This document shows positions 14,980 to 22,765 of a DNA stretch of 27,651 bases, piece after piece. Source of the DNA: DASWVC01 sp036401335 (GTDB lineage: Bacteria; Verrucomicrobiota; Verrucomicrobiia; Chthoniobacterales; JAFAMB01); assembly GCA_036401335.1 (NCBI GenBank), contig DASWVC010000437.1, positions 1 to 27,651 of the forward strand, read 5' to 3'. The position numbers and the translations under genes were made by a program. Position 1 is the stretch's first letter, and each line of letters starts with the position of its first letter. The notes below the pieces were generated by a model. That model had not been told where the DNA came from, did no database searches, and saw nothing but the letters and a program-made list of their open reading frames with translations.

Positions 14980-16092
14980 GTGGTCACGGCAGCGATTGGC
15001 GGCGTCACAAGCATCGGTTGGCTGTTGTTGCTGATGGCGCCATGGCGATTTTGGAGCACACGGGAACGGCTCGAACCGGGAGAGGAAGGCCTCGCTGACT
15101 CGAGGGGCGTGGGAGTGCTCATTCCAGCCCGGAACGAAGCGGATCAGATTGAACGCACCTTGCGCTCTCTGGGCCGCCAGGGGAGCCGCCTGAAAGTCGT
15201 CCTGGTCGATGATCAATCGCTCGACGGGACGGCGGAGCGCGCCCGGAAAGTGGCAGGGATCGACCTGGAAATCATTGTCGGGAAACCCCTGCCGCCCGGA
15301 TGGTCGGGCAAACTTTGGGCTCTGGAGCAGGGTCGCCTGCGCTTTGAGAGCGAAACCATTCTCCTGGTCGATGCGGACATCGAACTGGCGCCCGGCATGG
15401 TGTCAGCCCTTTGGTGGAAGCTGAGGGGGGAGAGGGTGGACTTAGCTTCGGTGATGGCCGAGTTGCGCACCGAGTCGGCAGGGGAGCGCCTCCTCGCGCC
15501 CGCTTTTGTCTACTTTTTTAAACTCCTTTACCCGTTTTCGCTTGGCAACAATCCAAAGCAGAGGCGAGGCGTGGCGGCCGGCGGGTGCGTCTTGGTCAAG
15601 CGGGACACGTTGGAGCGAATCGGCGGATTTGCCGCCTTGAAAGGGGCGCTGATTGATGACTGCACGTTGGCTCAGCGGATCAAGGATCATGGAGGGGCCA
15701 CGTGGGTAGGCCTGAGCCACGGGGTGCGCAGCCACCGTCCTTACCCGCGTTTGCAGGATTTCTGGGACATGGTGGCGCGGAACGCCTTTACTCAGCTGCG
15801 TTATTCCCCCGTTTTGCTGCTGGCGGCGACTTTCACGATGTTGACCTTTTTTTGGGGGCCTTGGGCGGGGTTGCTTTCAGGCTCAAAGCGGTTGCGGGCC
15901 GTCGGCCTGATCGGCGCTGCAAGCATGACGGCAACCTACCTGCCCATGGTACGGTTTTACGGGCTGCCTGCGTGGCGGGCACTGACATTGGCTCCGGTGA
16001 GTTTGCTCTACCTCCTGATGACCTGGACCTCGGCGTTCCGTTACTGGCAAGGGCGACGCGCCGAGTGGAGGGGTCGGACCTACAAGAGTTGA
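14980..16092 (+). CDS. hpnB: HpnB-like glycosyltransferase (GT2)
   Basis: A 370-residue membrane-anchored family 2 glycosyltransferase. A helix at about 9-24 precedes the GT-A domain: IPARNEADQI (48-57), VLVDDQSLDGTA (74-85), LVDADIELAPG (129-139) with the DxD motif at 131-133, GGCVLVKRDTL, and the acceptor/base motif LIDDCTLAQR (224-233). Three C-terminal helices follow (about 275-297, 305-325, 333-352). The LPPGWSGKLWALEQG, RLLAPAFVYFFKLLYPF and ALIDDC blocks match the hopene-associated HpnB family. HpnB is named for its association with hopanoid loci; its exact reaction is poorly defined. No squalene-hopene cyclase or other hpn gene is in the window. The start is a GTG at 14980 with a weak AAGAAG upstream. 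Confidence 0.85.
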   Translation: MVTAAIGGVTSIGWLLLLMAPWRFWSTRERLEPGEEGLADSRGVGVLIPARNEADQIERTLRSLGRQGSRLKVVLVDDQSLDGTAERARKVAGIDLEIIVGKPLPPGWSGKLWALEQGRLRFESETILLVDADIELAPGMVSALWWKLRGERVDLASVMAELRTESAGERLLAPAFVYFFKLLYPFSLGNNPKQRRGVAAGGCVLVKRDTLERIGGFAALKGALIDDCTLAQRIKDHGGATWVGLSHGVRSHRPYPRLQDFWDMVARNAFTQLRYSPVLLLAATFTMLTFFWGPWAGLLSGSKRLRAVGLIGAASMTATYLPMVRFYGLPAWRALTLAPVSLLYLLMTWTSAFRYWQGRRAEWRGRTYKS

Positions 16093-16207
16093 GGACAGGG
16101 ACCGATGGCCCGGGCCAGCCGCTCTGGTTCCGCTGCACCGGGGCGCTCAGATTCGTGAGCCGCTTCTTCACCGGCCCCCGGGAAATCCCTTACCGGGACC
16201 AAAGGAA

Positions 16208-16795
16208 ATGCCGTCTTGCGGGAGCCCGCCGGTACGGGCCAGGATTTCCGCGAATGCGAACCGAATTGTTTCCCCCCCTTCCGATCAAGCGGTGAGAAAT
16301 TTAACCCCGCAACGCAAGGCAACGGTGCTTTTGGTGCAAGACCATCCGTTGGTCCGTCAAAACCTCGTTCGCTTCATTAACCTGGAGGCGGACCTGATGG
16401 TTTGCGGTGAGGCTTCAAGCTCCCGCGAGGGCGCGGCAGCCGCTGCCCGCCTCAAGCCGGACTTGGCCATCATTGGCCTGGCCCTCGGGAACGAGAGCGG
16501 GCTGTGGCTCATTGGGTTGTTGCGGGACACCGTGCCCGACATGCCTGTCCTGGTCTTATCGATGCATGAAGAAGACCTTTTTGCCTTGCCGGCGTTAAAG
16601 GCAGGGGCGCGCGGCTTCATGATGTTACAGGATGCTGCGGAGGAGTTGCCCAGCGCCATTCGCGACGTGTTGGCTGGGGGCATTTACCTTAGTTCCCCGT
16701 TGCGACAACGCTTTTGGAAGGAACCCAGACCCAAACGCGGCGTTTCTGCCGGTCAGGCGGGCGGTCAGGGCGGCACCGGTAGACCGGTTGCATAG
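16208..16795 (+). CDS. Receiver-only pseudo-response regulator (NarL-like, no phospho-Asp, no HTH)
   Basis: A 195-residue protein whose residues about 37-168 align along the receiver of the NarL-type regulator that follows it. Shared landmarks include DHPLVR, SMHEEDLFALPALKAGARG and IRDVLAGGIYL. The phosphorylation chemistry is lost: the first acidic residue is Gln44, the phospho-acceptor position is Gly90 (LAIIGLAL where the neighbour has LVLVDITL), and the conserved lysine is Leu140 (GFMMLQDA versus GYVMKREA). The LuxR-type HTH is absent; the protein ends in a short Gly/Arg/Ala tail. Phosphorylation-independent binding to a kinase or to the neighbouring regulator is an inference. The ATG at 16208 has AAAGGA almost touching it; the in-frame GTG at 16292 would remove an unconserved 28-residue leader and may be the true start. 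Confidence 0.75.
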   Translation: MPSCGSPPVRARISANANRIVSPPSDQAVRNLTPQRKATVLLVQDHPLVRQNLVRFINLEADLMVCGEASSSREGAAAAARLKPDLAIIGLALGNESGLWLIGLLRDTVPDMPVLVLSMHEEDLFALPALKAGARGFMMLQDAAEELPSAIRDVLAGGIYLSSPLRQRFWKEPRPKRGVSAGQAGGQGGTGRPVA

Positions 16796-16964
16796 GCGTT
16801 CCCGGCGCAAATCCGGGCCGGCTGTTTTTGTGGCGCCACGGCGGCGTGGTTCATGGTAGTCTCACGGCGCCGGGAAGGCAGCCGTTTCTTCACGCCGGAA
16901 TGGCCGGATTGAGACGCACCGTCCCGTGGACCATACGGGTGTGGCGGAAAGGATTTAGTGTTCC

Positions 16965-17612
16965 ATGCTTTCTGAAACCGTGCAGCGGATCCTGATTGTA
17001 GACGATCATCCGATGATGCGGGAGGGTTTGCGGGCACTGATCGGCCGCGAACCGGGCCTCAGCGTATGCGGGGAAGCTGAAACGGTGTCCAGGGCGGTGG
17101 AAGCGGTCGCGACCTTAAAGCCGGACCTTGTGCTGGTCGACATTACACTGCCGGGGCGCAACGGACTGGAGTTGATCAAAGATTTAAGGGCGCTCAGCCC
17201 GATGCTTCCCGTCCTGGTGATCTCCATGCACGACGAAGCACTTTGGGCGGAGCGCGTGCTGCGCGCAGGGGCACGCGGTTACGTTATGAAGCGCGAAGCG
17301 GGTCCAGTGATGGTTGCAGCCATTCGCAAAGTGCTGGCCGGAAAGTTGTATGTCAACGAAGCGGTCTCAAGCCGAATCCTGGAGAGCCTGGCCGGCCGCG
17401 GGACAAACGCTTCTCCGATCGCACAGTTGAGCGACCGGGAATTCGAAGTGTTCCAACTCATTGGGCGCGGCCAGGGCACGATCGAGATCGCCGAAGCCTT
17501 GCACCTGAGCCCGAAAACGGTTGAGGCACATCGTGCCAAAATCAAGGAAAAGCTCGACCTGAAAACCATGCCGGAACTGATCTCGTTCGCCTGCCGCTGG
17601 CTGGAAGGCTAG
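16965..17612 (+). CDS. NarL/FixJ-family response regulator
   Basis: A 215-residue DNA-binding response regulator. The receiver (residues 8-125) is intact: Asp13/Asp14, phospho-acceptor Asp59 (LVLVDITLPG), Ser87 and Lys109. The LuxR/GerE HTH (about 153-212) reads LSDREFEVFQLIGRG...IAEALHLSPKTVEAHRAKIKEKLDL, the standard pattern. GGAAAGGA lies 11 bases before the ATG at 16965. The upstream neighbour is a degenerate receiver paralogue; downstream, stop to stop across 36 bases, is a convergent HisKA_3 sensor kinase of the type that phosphorylates NarL-family regulators and is the likely partner. Target genes are unknown. Confidence 0.93.
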   Translation: MLSETVQRILIVDDHPMMREGLRALIGREPGLSVCGEAETVSRAVEAVATLKPDLVLVDITLPGRNGLELIKDLRALSPMLPVLVISMHDEALWAERVLRAGARGYVMKREAGPVMVAAIRKVLAGKLYVNEAVSSRILESLAGRGTNASPIAQLSDREFEVFQLIGRGQGTIEIAEALHLSPKTVEAHRAKIKEKLDLKTMPELISFACRWLEG

Positions 17613-17648
17613 GCAGCTTGGTTCGCCCCAGCGTCCCGGGTTAAACCT

Positions 17649-20252
17649 TCAATGGGTGGAACGGCCCAGGTGTTTGCCGAACGTGCAGGTCACCGTGGTG
17701 CCTTGGCCAGGGGCGGAGCGCACTTCCTCCGTGGCTCCGATCATGGCGGCGCGGTATTTCATGATTCGCAATCCCATGCCGGCCGGTGCAGCCGTCTCGG
17801 GAACAAACCCCTGCCCGTTGTCGCTGATCTCGAGTTGAAAGGTGTCTTTATTTCCGGTAAGGCTGATGGTCACCTGCTTGGCCCGCCCGTGTTTGACGGC
17901 GTTGCTGATGGCTTCCTGGGCAATGCGGTACAGATGGGTGGCTGCGCCCGGGTCTTCCAAGGCAACCGGGGCGGGAGCACGGAACTCGCAGGAAATGCCG
18001 TACAACTCGGCTGAGTTCTCGGCCAACTCCTCGAGCGCAGTGACCAAGCCGTCCGCCTCGAGCGCAATGGGCGCAAGCCCGCGTGCCAGCAACCGGGCCC
18101 GCTCAAGCGCTTCACGCGCCTGGGCCAGGATGCGGCCGGCCGGCCCGGCCTCCGCACGGCCTTCGCCAGCCAATTCTTCCGCGAGTACGCCACTCAAAAG
18201 CTGTAGGCCGCCGAGCCTCTGGCACAGGTCGTCGTGCAAATCGTGACCGATGCGCCGTTGCTCACGTCCGCTGATTTCCAGCAATTCCTTCTCAAGTTCA
18301 TGGCGCTCGATCGCGGTGCCCACGATGGCCGTTACTGCCTGGAGGAAATTCATGTCGTCCGCAGTGAACGACCGGGGCCGGGTTGAACAGGCTTCAAGAA
18401 CGCCGAAGGGACCCGCGCGACCGGGTATCGGTACCGCTGCCCCGCTCACGCATCCCGGTTTAAGCGGTCCCGGCGAGGCCATGAAACGCGGCTCGTAGGG
18501 AAGGTCGTTAAAGACAATAACCTGGCTGCGCCTCAGCGCGTCGCCGGCCGGAGAGCCGGCCGCCACGGGCAGGGTCAAATTCGCCTCAGGGTCAGGTCTA
18601 AACCCGAGTCCGGCCCGAAGTGAGAAGGAGTGATTGCCGGGAACAAACTCCAGCGCGTTGCAAACATCGAGGTCGAGGGTCTCGGCGACTGCGCCGACAA
18701 CGTCTTCGAACAGTAAAGAAAGGTTTTCACGGTTCAGTGCCCGCCTTCCAAAGGCAGCAATGGTGGCTTGTTGGCGCGCGTAAATTTCCCTCGCGTCCAG
18801 TGCTAAACGCAACTTTGTTTCACTGTCCTGCTTGGCTTCGAACTCTGCCGCGAGGTGCATTGCGCTGGCCAGGAAGCCGGCCAGCAGACGAAGCGTGTTT
18901 ACATCTTCCTCGGCAAAAGCGTGGGGCTCGGAGGAGAAAACCTTCAGCACGCCCAGGTTCGCGTCGCCGTGTCGCAATGGGACCACGATCATCGACCGAA
19001 GGCCAACCTGCCGGCACGCTTTACCGTCCACCCGGGAGTCCGTCTCGGCATCCGCGCAGAGAAGAATCTCTCCGCTGCGCACGCAAAGCCCGGACAGGCT
19101 GAAAGCCATATTTATTCTAAGGCCGGTGTGAGGTGCGGCTGCGCCACTCGTCACATGGTAAACGAGGTAGTTCCCGTCGACGAGTTCGAGGGTGGCACCC
19201 TTGGCGCCGGTAAGACTCTGGGCGCGCTCAACGATCGAGCGTGTCACCGCGTTCAGGTCCAAGGCAGCATTTGCGATCTCTTGCTGGGTCCCAATGATGG
19301 CAGACAGACGCCGGGAACGCGCGTGCCGCGCCTCTTCCACCCGCTTGCGTTCGGTGATGTCGCGCCAGTAGATGGAAACACCTTCCCTGGTCGGGTAAAC
19401 ATGGTTCTCGTACCAGTTGCCGAACACGGGGTTGAACGCCTCGAACTCTTCGGGGACCTGTTCAGCAAAGGCGCGGCGGATTTTCTGGTCGGCTGCCGTG
19501 CCTGTCATCTCGGGAAACACCTCCCAGACGCAGCGGCCGAGAAGTTGGCTTTTTGGCTTGCCCAGCAGCTGGGCAGCCCGTTCGTTTACATAGGTGTAGC
19601 GCCACTTGGCGTCGAGGGCGACAAACGCGTCGGTGATGTTCTCGAAGATTTCCCCGATCCGGCTGTTCGCCAATTGCAGTTCCGCGTCGACCCGTCTGCG
19701 CTCGGTGAGGTCCACGAGCATGTTCACGGTCCCGATCATCACCCCCGAGGCGTTGCGGATCGGGTCAGGGTACGTGAGAACGTCGGTCCGGGTGCCATCG
19801 GGCCGCTCGACGATGATTTCTCTGCCCCGAACCGGACGACCTTCGCGAAGGGCAACGGCCATGGGGCACTGGTCGAGCGGCAACGGTGAACCGTCGGGAT
19901 TGTACACCTTCCAGGAACCGCACCACAGATCTTTGCCGCACTCCGGTTTTCGTCCCCACAAAGCTTCGGCCGCCTGGTTGTAAAACGTGATGCAACCTTG
20001 CGTGTCGCATGCGTACACGGCGGCCGGCAGAGCGTTAACGAGCTCACGCGCGTGGTGCTCGCTTCGGCGCAAGGCATCCTCGGTGCGTTTGTGTTCCGCA
20101 ATTTCGGCCCGCAACGCGGCATTGGTTTGTTCCAGCTCGGCCGTTCGTTCCTGCAGCCGTCGTTGCGATTCGTCGCCCGCGCCGGGCCTGACCCCGTCGT
20201 TTCCCGCAGCCTTCAAAGGAGTCGACGAATCGTTTTGCATGGCAGAAAACAC
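17649..20252 (-). CDS. Cytoplasmic PAS/GAF sensor histidine kinase (HisKA_3, NarX/DegS type)
   Basis: An 867-residue kinase without transmembrane segments. A coiled coil (about 30-65) is followed by PAS 1 (about 66-185, ending MLVDLTERRR), PAS 2 (about 195-305, ending YWRDITERKR), GAF 1 (about 325-470), GAF 2 (about 500-650), HisKA_3 with phospho-His673 in RRIGHDLHDDLCQRLGG, and HATPase_c (Asn784 in AQEAISNAVKHG; DNGQGF at 811-816; GMGLRIMKYRA). This kinase class pairs with NarL/FixJ regulators such as the convergent gene at 16965. The four sensor domains suggest cytoplasmic small-molecule or redox sensing; no haem-binding signature is obvious. The frame opens with GTG at 20252, but the ATG at 20240 is an equally good start; neither has a clear ribosome-binding site. 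Confidence 0.93.
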   Translation of the reverse strand: MFSAMQNDSSTPLKAAGNDGVRPGAGDESQRRLQERTAELEQTNAALRAEIAEHKRTEDALRRSEHHARELVNALPAAVYACDTQGCITFYNQAAEALWGRKPECGKDLWCGSWKVYNPDGSPLPLDQCPMAVALREGRPVRGREIIVERPDGTRTDVLTYPDPIRNASGVMIGTVNMLVDLTERRRVDAELQLANSRIGEIFENITDAFVALDAKWRYTYVNERAAQLLGKPKSQLLGRCVWEVFPEMTGTAADQKIRRAFAEQVPEEFEAFNPVFGNWYENHVYPTREGVSIYWRDITERKRVEEARHARSRRLSAIIGTQQEIANAALDLNAVTRSIVERAQSLTGAKGATLELVDGNYLVYHVTSGAAAPHTGLRINMAFSLSGLCVRSGEILLCADAETDSRVDGKACRQVGLRSMIVVPLRHGDANLGVLKVFSSEPHAFAEEDVNTLRLLAGFLASAMHLAAEFEAKQDSETKLRLALDAREIYARQQATIAAFGRRALNRENLSLLFEDVVGAVAETLDLDVCNALEFVPGNHSFSLRAGLGFRPDPEANLTLPVAAGSPAGDALRRSQVIVFNDLPYEPRFMASPGPLKPGCVSGAAVPIPGRAGPFGVLEACSTRPRSFTADDMNFLQAVTAIVGTAIERHELEKELLEISGREQRRIGHDLHDDLCQRLGGLQLLSGVLAEELAGEGRAEAGPAGRILAQAREALERARLLARGLAPIALEADGLVTALEELAENSAELYGISCEFRAPAPVALEDPGAATHLYRIAQEAISNAVKHGRAKQVTISLTGNKDTFQLEISDNGQGFVPETAAPAGMGLRIMKYRAAMIGATEEVRSAPGQGTTVTCTFGKHLGRSTH

Positions 20253-20301
20253 GGTCCGCCGGGACCGAAGGGTTCGCCATGATTTTGCCGCCCAGCCCGG
20301 T

Positions 20302-20454
20302 TCAGGACGCGATGCCGCGTTTTTGCAGTTTATCCGTGATGGCTCGTATCCGCCAGAGAACTTTGGAACGCCGCTTCGGGTCCAGTACCCAATGCAGCGA
20401 CAAGCTTAGGGCGGCGAGTTCGCCTTTCAGCGCTTCGGGAGTGTCTTTACGCAT
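20302..20454 (-). CDS. Possible small protein of 50 residues
   Basis: An ATG-started frame (MRKDTPEALKGELAALSLSL...), ending in KLQKRGIAS, sits 49 bases upstream of the PAS/GAF kinase on the same strand. It is basic, predicted helical, and has a DPKRRSKVLWRIRAIT segment with regularly spaced hydrophobic residues. Composition is more protein-like than the competing frames in this interval. No Shine-Dalgarno sequence is evident, and I recognise no family. It could be a small partner of the kinase operon or a chance frame. Confidence 0.4.
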   Translation of the reverse strand: MRKDTPEALKGELAALSLSLHWVLDPKRRSKVLWRIRAITDKLQKRGIAS

Positions 20455-20751
20455 ACACCAGAGGTCCAGGTTAAGAAGGGTCTCGCCTGCCTTAACCGGG
20501 GCCGTTGCGGCCCACCGAGAACCGCTTGCCGCTGAACCCGGGGTTGAAGTGCAAGTTTGCTACCCTGCTTTGGAGCGTCATTTTGCAGCTTTCTGAGCTC
20601 CAGCGTCCATGAGGACATTTCCCACGGCGCTCTCAGGGATTTCCGGATTCGGGCGAAAATGCACCGGTATTCCTGTGGCATAGGGTGCACCCCGCGGCGG
20701 TGACGGTGAGGGGCAGGCACTGCGGCGTTTCCGAGGGCGTTGACACCAGCC
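20455..20751 (-). other. 297-base gap between small ORF and transaldolase terminator
   Basis: I see no supported gene. Longer frames on both strands are rich in Arg and Pro and have no motifs. The promoter for the small ORF and the PAS/GAF kinase should lie here or within the small ORF, but no clear -35/-10 pair stands out. Confidence 0.35.
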
Positions 20752-20783
20752 AAAAAAAAGGCCGGCGTTGCCGCCGGCCTTCT
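20752..20783 (-). terminator. Intrinsic terminator of the transaldolase gene
   Basis: On the minus strand GGCCGGCG-GCAA-CGCCGGCC (20779-20760) forms a perfect 8-bp GC stem with a 4-base loop, followed at once by eight T residues (20759-20752). The flanking AA/TT can lengthen the stem. It lies about 25 bases after the transaldolase stop. This is a textbook rho-independent terminator. Confidence 0.95.
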
Positions 20784-20804
20784 TCAAGGGAAAAAAGGGC
20801 AATG

Positions 20805-21785
20805 CTATTGAATTTTGCTTTCCACGATCTTCTCCAATTTACGGATGTCCGCCGAGAACTTACGGATGCCCTCCGCAGTCTTCTCAACCGCCATGGCATC
20901 TTCGTTGAATTCAAACCGGAACGTTTTTTCGTCGAAGGTAACTTTCTTCTGGTCTGAAGCTTTCGCTTTGTCCGGGGTAAGTTTTACCTCAAACGCCTCG
21001 TTGCTCTTGCTCAGGTCCTCCAGCAACGGCGGGCTGATCGTGAGGAGGTCGGAACCCGCCAGTTCAAGGATTTCGCCAATGTTGCGGAAACTTGCTCCCA
21101 TGACCTGCGTGTCGTAACCGAATTTTTTATAATAATTGTAAATCGTGGTGACCGACTGAACCCCTGGGTCCTCAGCGCCTTGGTATTCTTTCCCGGTGCT
21201 GTGCTTGTACCAGTCGTAGATCCGGCCGACAAACGGAGAAATCAGCCGGACCTTTGCTTCCGCGCACGCAACCGCCTGCGGAAAGGAAAACAACAGGGTA
21301 AGGTTACAATTGATGCCTTCTTTTTGAAGCTGCTCCGCCGCCTTGATTCCTTCCCAGGTGGAAGCAATTTTGATGAGCACGCGTTCACGGGAAACCCCGT
21401 TCTTTTCGTAAAGATCAATGAGTTGGTGGGCTTTATTGATCGAGCCTTCCAGGTCAAACGAGAGCCGTGCGTCCGTCTCCGTTGAAACCCGGCCTGGCAC
21501 GATTTCAAGGATTTTAAGGCCGAAATTCACCAGCAGGTTGTCCATCGCCGCATCGACCTTGGCAGCTCCGTTCAAAGGGGAGCTTTTCAGATCGGCGATC
21601 GCTTTTTCCAGCAGCGCGGCGTACTGCGGCTTTTGCGCAGCGGCCAGAATAAGGCTGGGGTTGGTGGTCGCGTCCTGCGGCTTGAACGCGCGCATGGTCT
21701 CAAAATCACCCGTGTCGGCAACGACTTTAGTGAATTGCTTAAGTTGATCGAGCTGAGAGACTTTCTCCAGTGTCGCGGTGCTCAT
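20805..21785 (-). CDS. tal: Transaldolase
   Basis: A 326-residue transaldolase of the classical TalA/TalB class. It transfers dihydroxyacetone between sedoheptulose-7-phosphate and glyceraldehyde-3-phosphate in the non-oxidative pentose phosphate pathway. The Schiff-base lysine is Lys139 in RVLIKIAST. Catalytic Asp24 (VVADTGDFE) and Glu103 (GRVSTETDAR) match the positions in TalB, and the TTNPSLIL, NLTLLFS, ISPFVGRI and VMGASFRN blocks are present. Length is normal (TalB about 317). The ATG at 21785 is preceded by AGGGA about 10 bases away. It is followed by a strong terminator; a LarC-like gene is 77 bases upstream on the same strand, so co-transcription is possible. Confidence 0.97.
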   Translation of the reverse strand: MSTATLEKVSQLDQLKQFTKVVADTGDFETMRAFKPQDATTNPSLILAAAQKPQYAALLEKAIADLKSSPLNGAAKVDAAMDNLLVNFGLKILEIVPGRVSTETDARLSFDLEGSINKAHQLIDLYEKNGVSRERVLIKIASTWEGIKAAEQLQKEGINCNLTLLFSFPQAVACAEAKVRLISPFVGRIYDWYKHSTGKEYQGAEDPGVQSVTTIYNYYKKFGYDTQVMGASFRNIGEILELAGSDLLTISPPLLEDLSKSNEAFEVKLTPDKAKASDQKKVTFDEKTFRFEFNEDAMAVEKTAEGIRKFSADIRKLEKIVESKIQ

Positions 21786-21862
21786 ACTTGAACAGTCCCT
21801 GGCTTCGGGCTTAACTTCAACCTATTTTTTTGGCCTGAAGCACCTGTCCGGTGCAGGTTCCA

Positions 21863-22645
21863 TCAGATTTCCAGTAAGGCCACTTCCACCCGGCTCATGG
21901 AACCTGGAGGGCTGTCGGCCTCGAGGCCGGTTCCGCGTCGAGACGGTTCAACGCCGTCCAAGGCACTCGAAGCGGGAAGCGCGTCGTGCAGCGCTCGCAC
22001 GAGGGAATCCATTTCGAATGGCCGGTCTGCGTGGGGTGAGGCTGCCGCTACTTCTCTGGAACCGCCGTATTCTCCCCGCATCTGCACCGCCGCTACCTGA
22101 AGCTGATCGATGCCGATTGCCAGCAACACGGCCGGGGCAAGCAGCGCCAGTTCGTCTTGCGAAAGCAACCCTTTGGTGCGGCCACCAACGGCGGGCAAGC
22201 CGCCCGGCACGTGCCCTAACAGTTTCAGGGTGAGCTCCTTTACCGGCGTCGAGAGTTCACTGTCGCTGACCCGTTGCCGCAAGCTGCCCAGGTTTACGCG
22301 AGGATAGGCGTCGGTGGCCGTCCGCCCACCGCCGCCTACCGCTTCCGCGTGCCCATGGCCTTGATGTTCATCCGCCGCATAACTATCGGTTTTCACGGTG
22401 TGATCCGATTCGTGGGGCTCGTCCCCATGGCCGCCCTCTGCATGGGTTGCTCCTCCATGGACAGAAAAGGCCACGCCGCCCTGTCCCCGGGCATCCGCCT
22501 GATCGAAGTGCAGGTGGCAGTCACCCAGGTCCACCTTTGACAATTCCCATTCGAAGGTCGATGGGCTCACGCCAAGATCGGCCAGGGCCCCGACCAGTTG
22601 CGTCGCCGTCACCGGAGCATGGCCGTGAACAAGCAGGATTCGCAT
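21863..22645 (-). CDS. Histidine-rich, degenerate LarC-like protein
   Basis: A 260-residue protein from the ATG at 22645 (a GTG at 22672 would add 9 residues). The start (MRILLVHGHAPVTATQLVGALADLGVSPSTFEWEL) and a later stretch (STPVKELTLKLLGHV ... DELALLAPAVLLAIGIDQLQVAAV) follow the outline of LarC, the nickel-inserting enzyme that makes the NPN cofactor of lactate racemase. However, it is much shorter than LarC (about 400 residues), lacks the GDM motif near the N-terminus, and lacks the HFHE-type motif. Between the two parts is a His/Asp/Glu-rich linker with ten histidines (about residues 44-99), suited to binding Ni, Zn or Co. Function may be metal storage or delivery; it may equally be an eroded gene. 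Neighbours are ROK (120 bases upstream) and transaldolase. The LarC resemblance is by eye only. Confidence 0.55.
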   Translation of the reverse strand: MRILLVHGHAPVTATQLVGALADLGVSPSTFEWELSKVDLGDCHLHFDQADARGQGGVAFSVHGGATHAEGGHGDEPHESDHTVKTDSYAADEHQGHGHAEAVGGGGRTATDAYPRVNLGSLRQRVSDSELSTPVKELTLKLLGHVPGGLPAVGGRTKGLLSQDELALLAPAVLLAIGIDQLQVAAVQMRGEYGGSREVAAASPHADRPFEMDSLVRALHDALPASSALDGVEPSRRGTGLEADSPPGSMSRVEVALLEI

Positions 22646-22765
22646 CCCTGCCCATAACCCGCGGTCGGTCACAGGACAACTGCCGCCTGCGAAGGCCCCC
22701 TGTAGACCCAGGGCTTTGAGATCACAAGGGTTTCCCTCAGGGCATTTAAGACTCCTCGACCAAAC

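Noticed and set aside
16796..16964. Possible remnant of an HTH domain after the pseudo-receiver, displaced by a frameshift
   Set aside because: Other frames across this interval show no LuxR-type pattern (no LSxRExEV or KTVxxH), and the space is too short for the whole domain.
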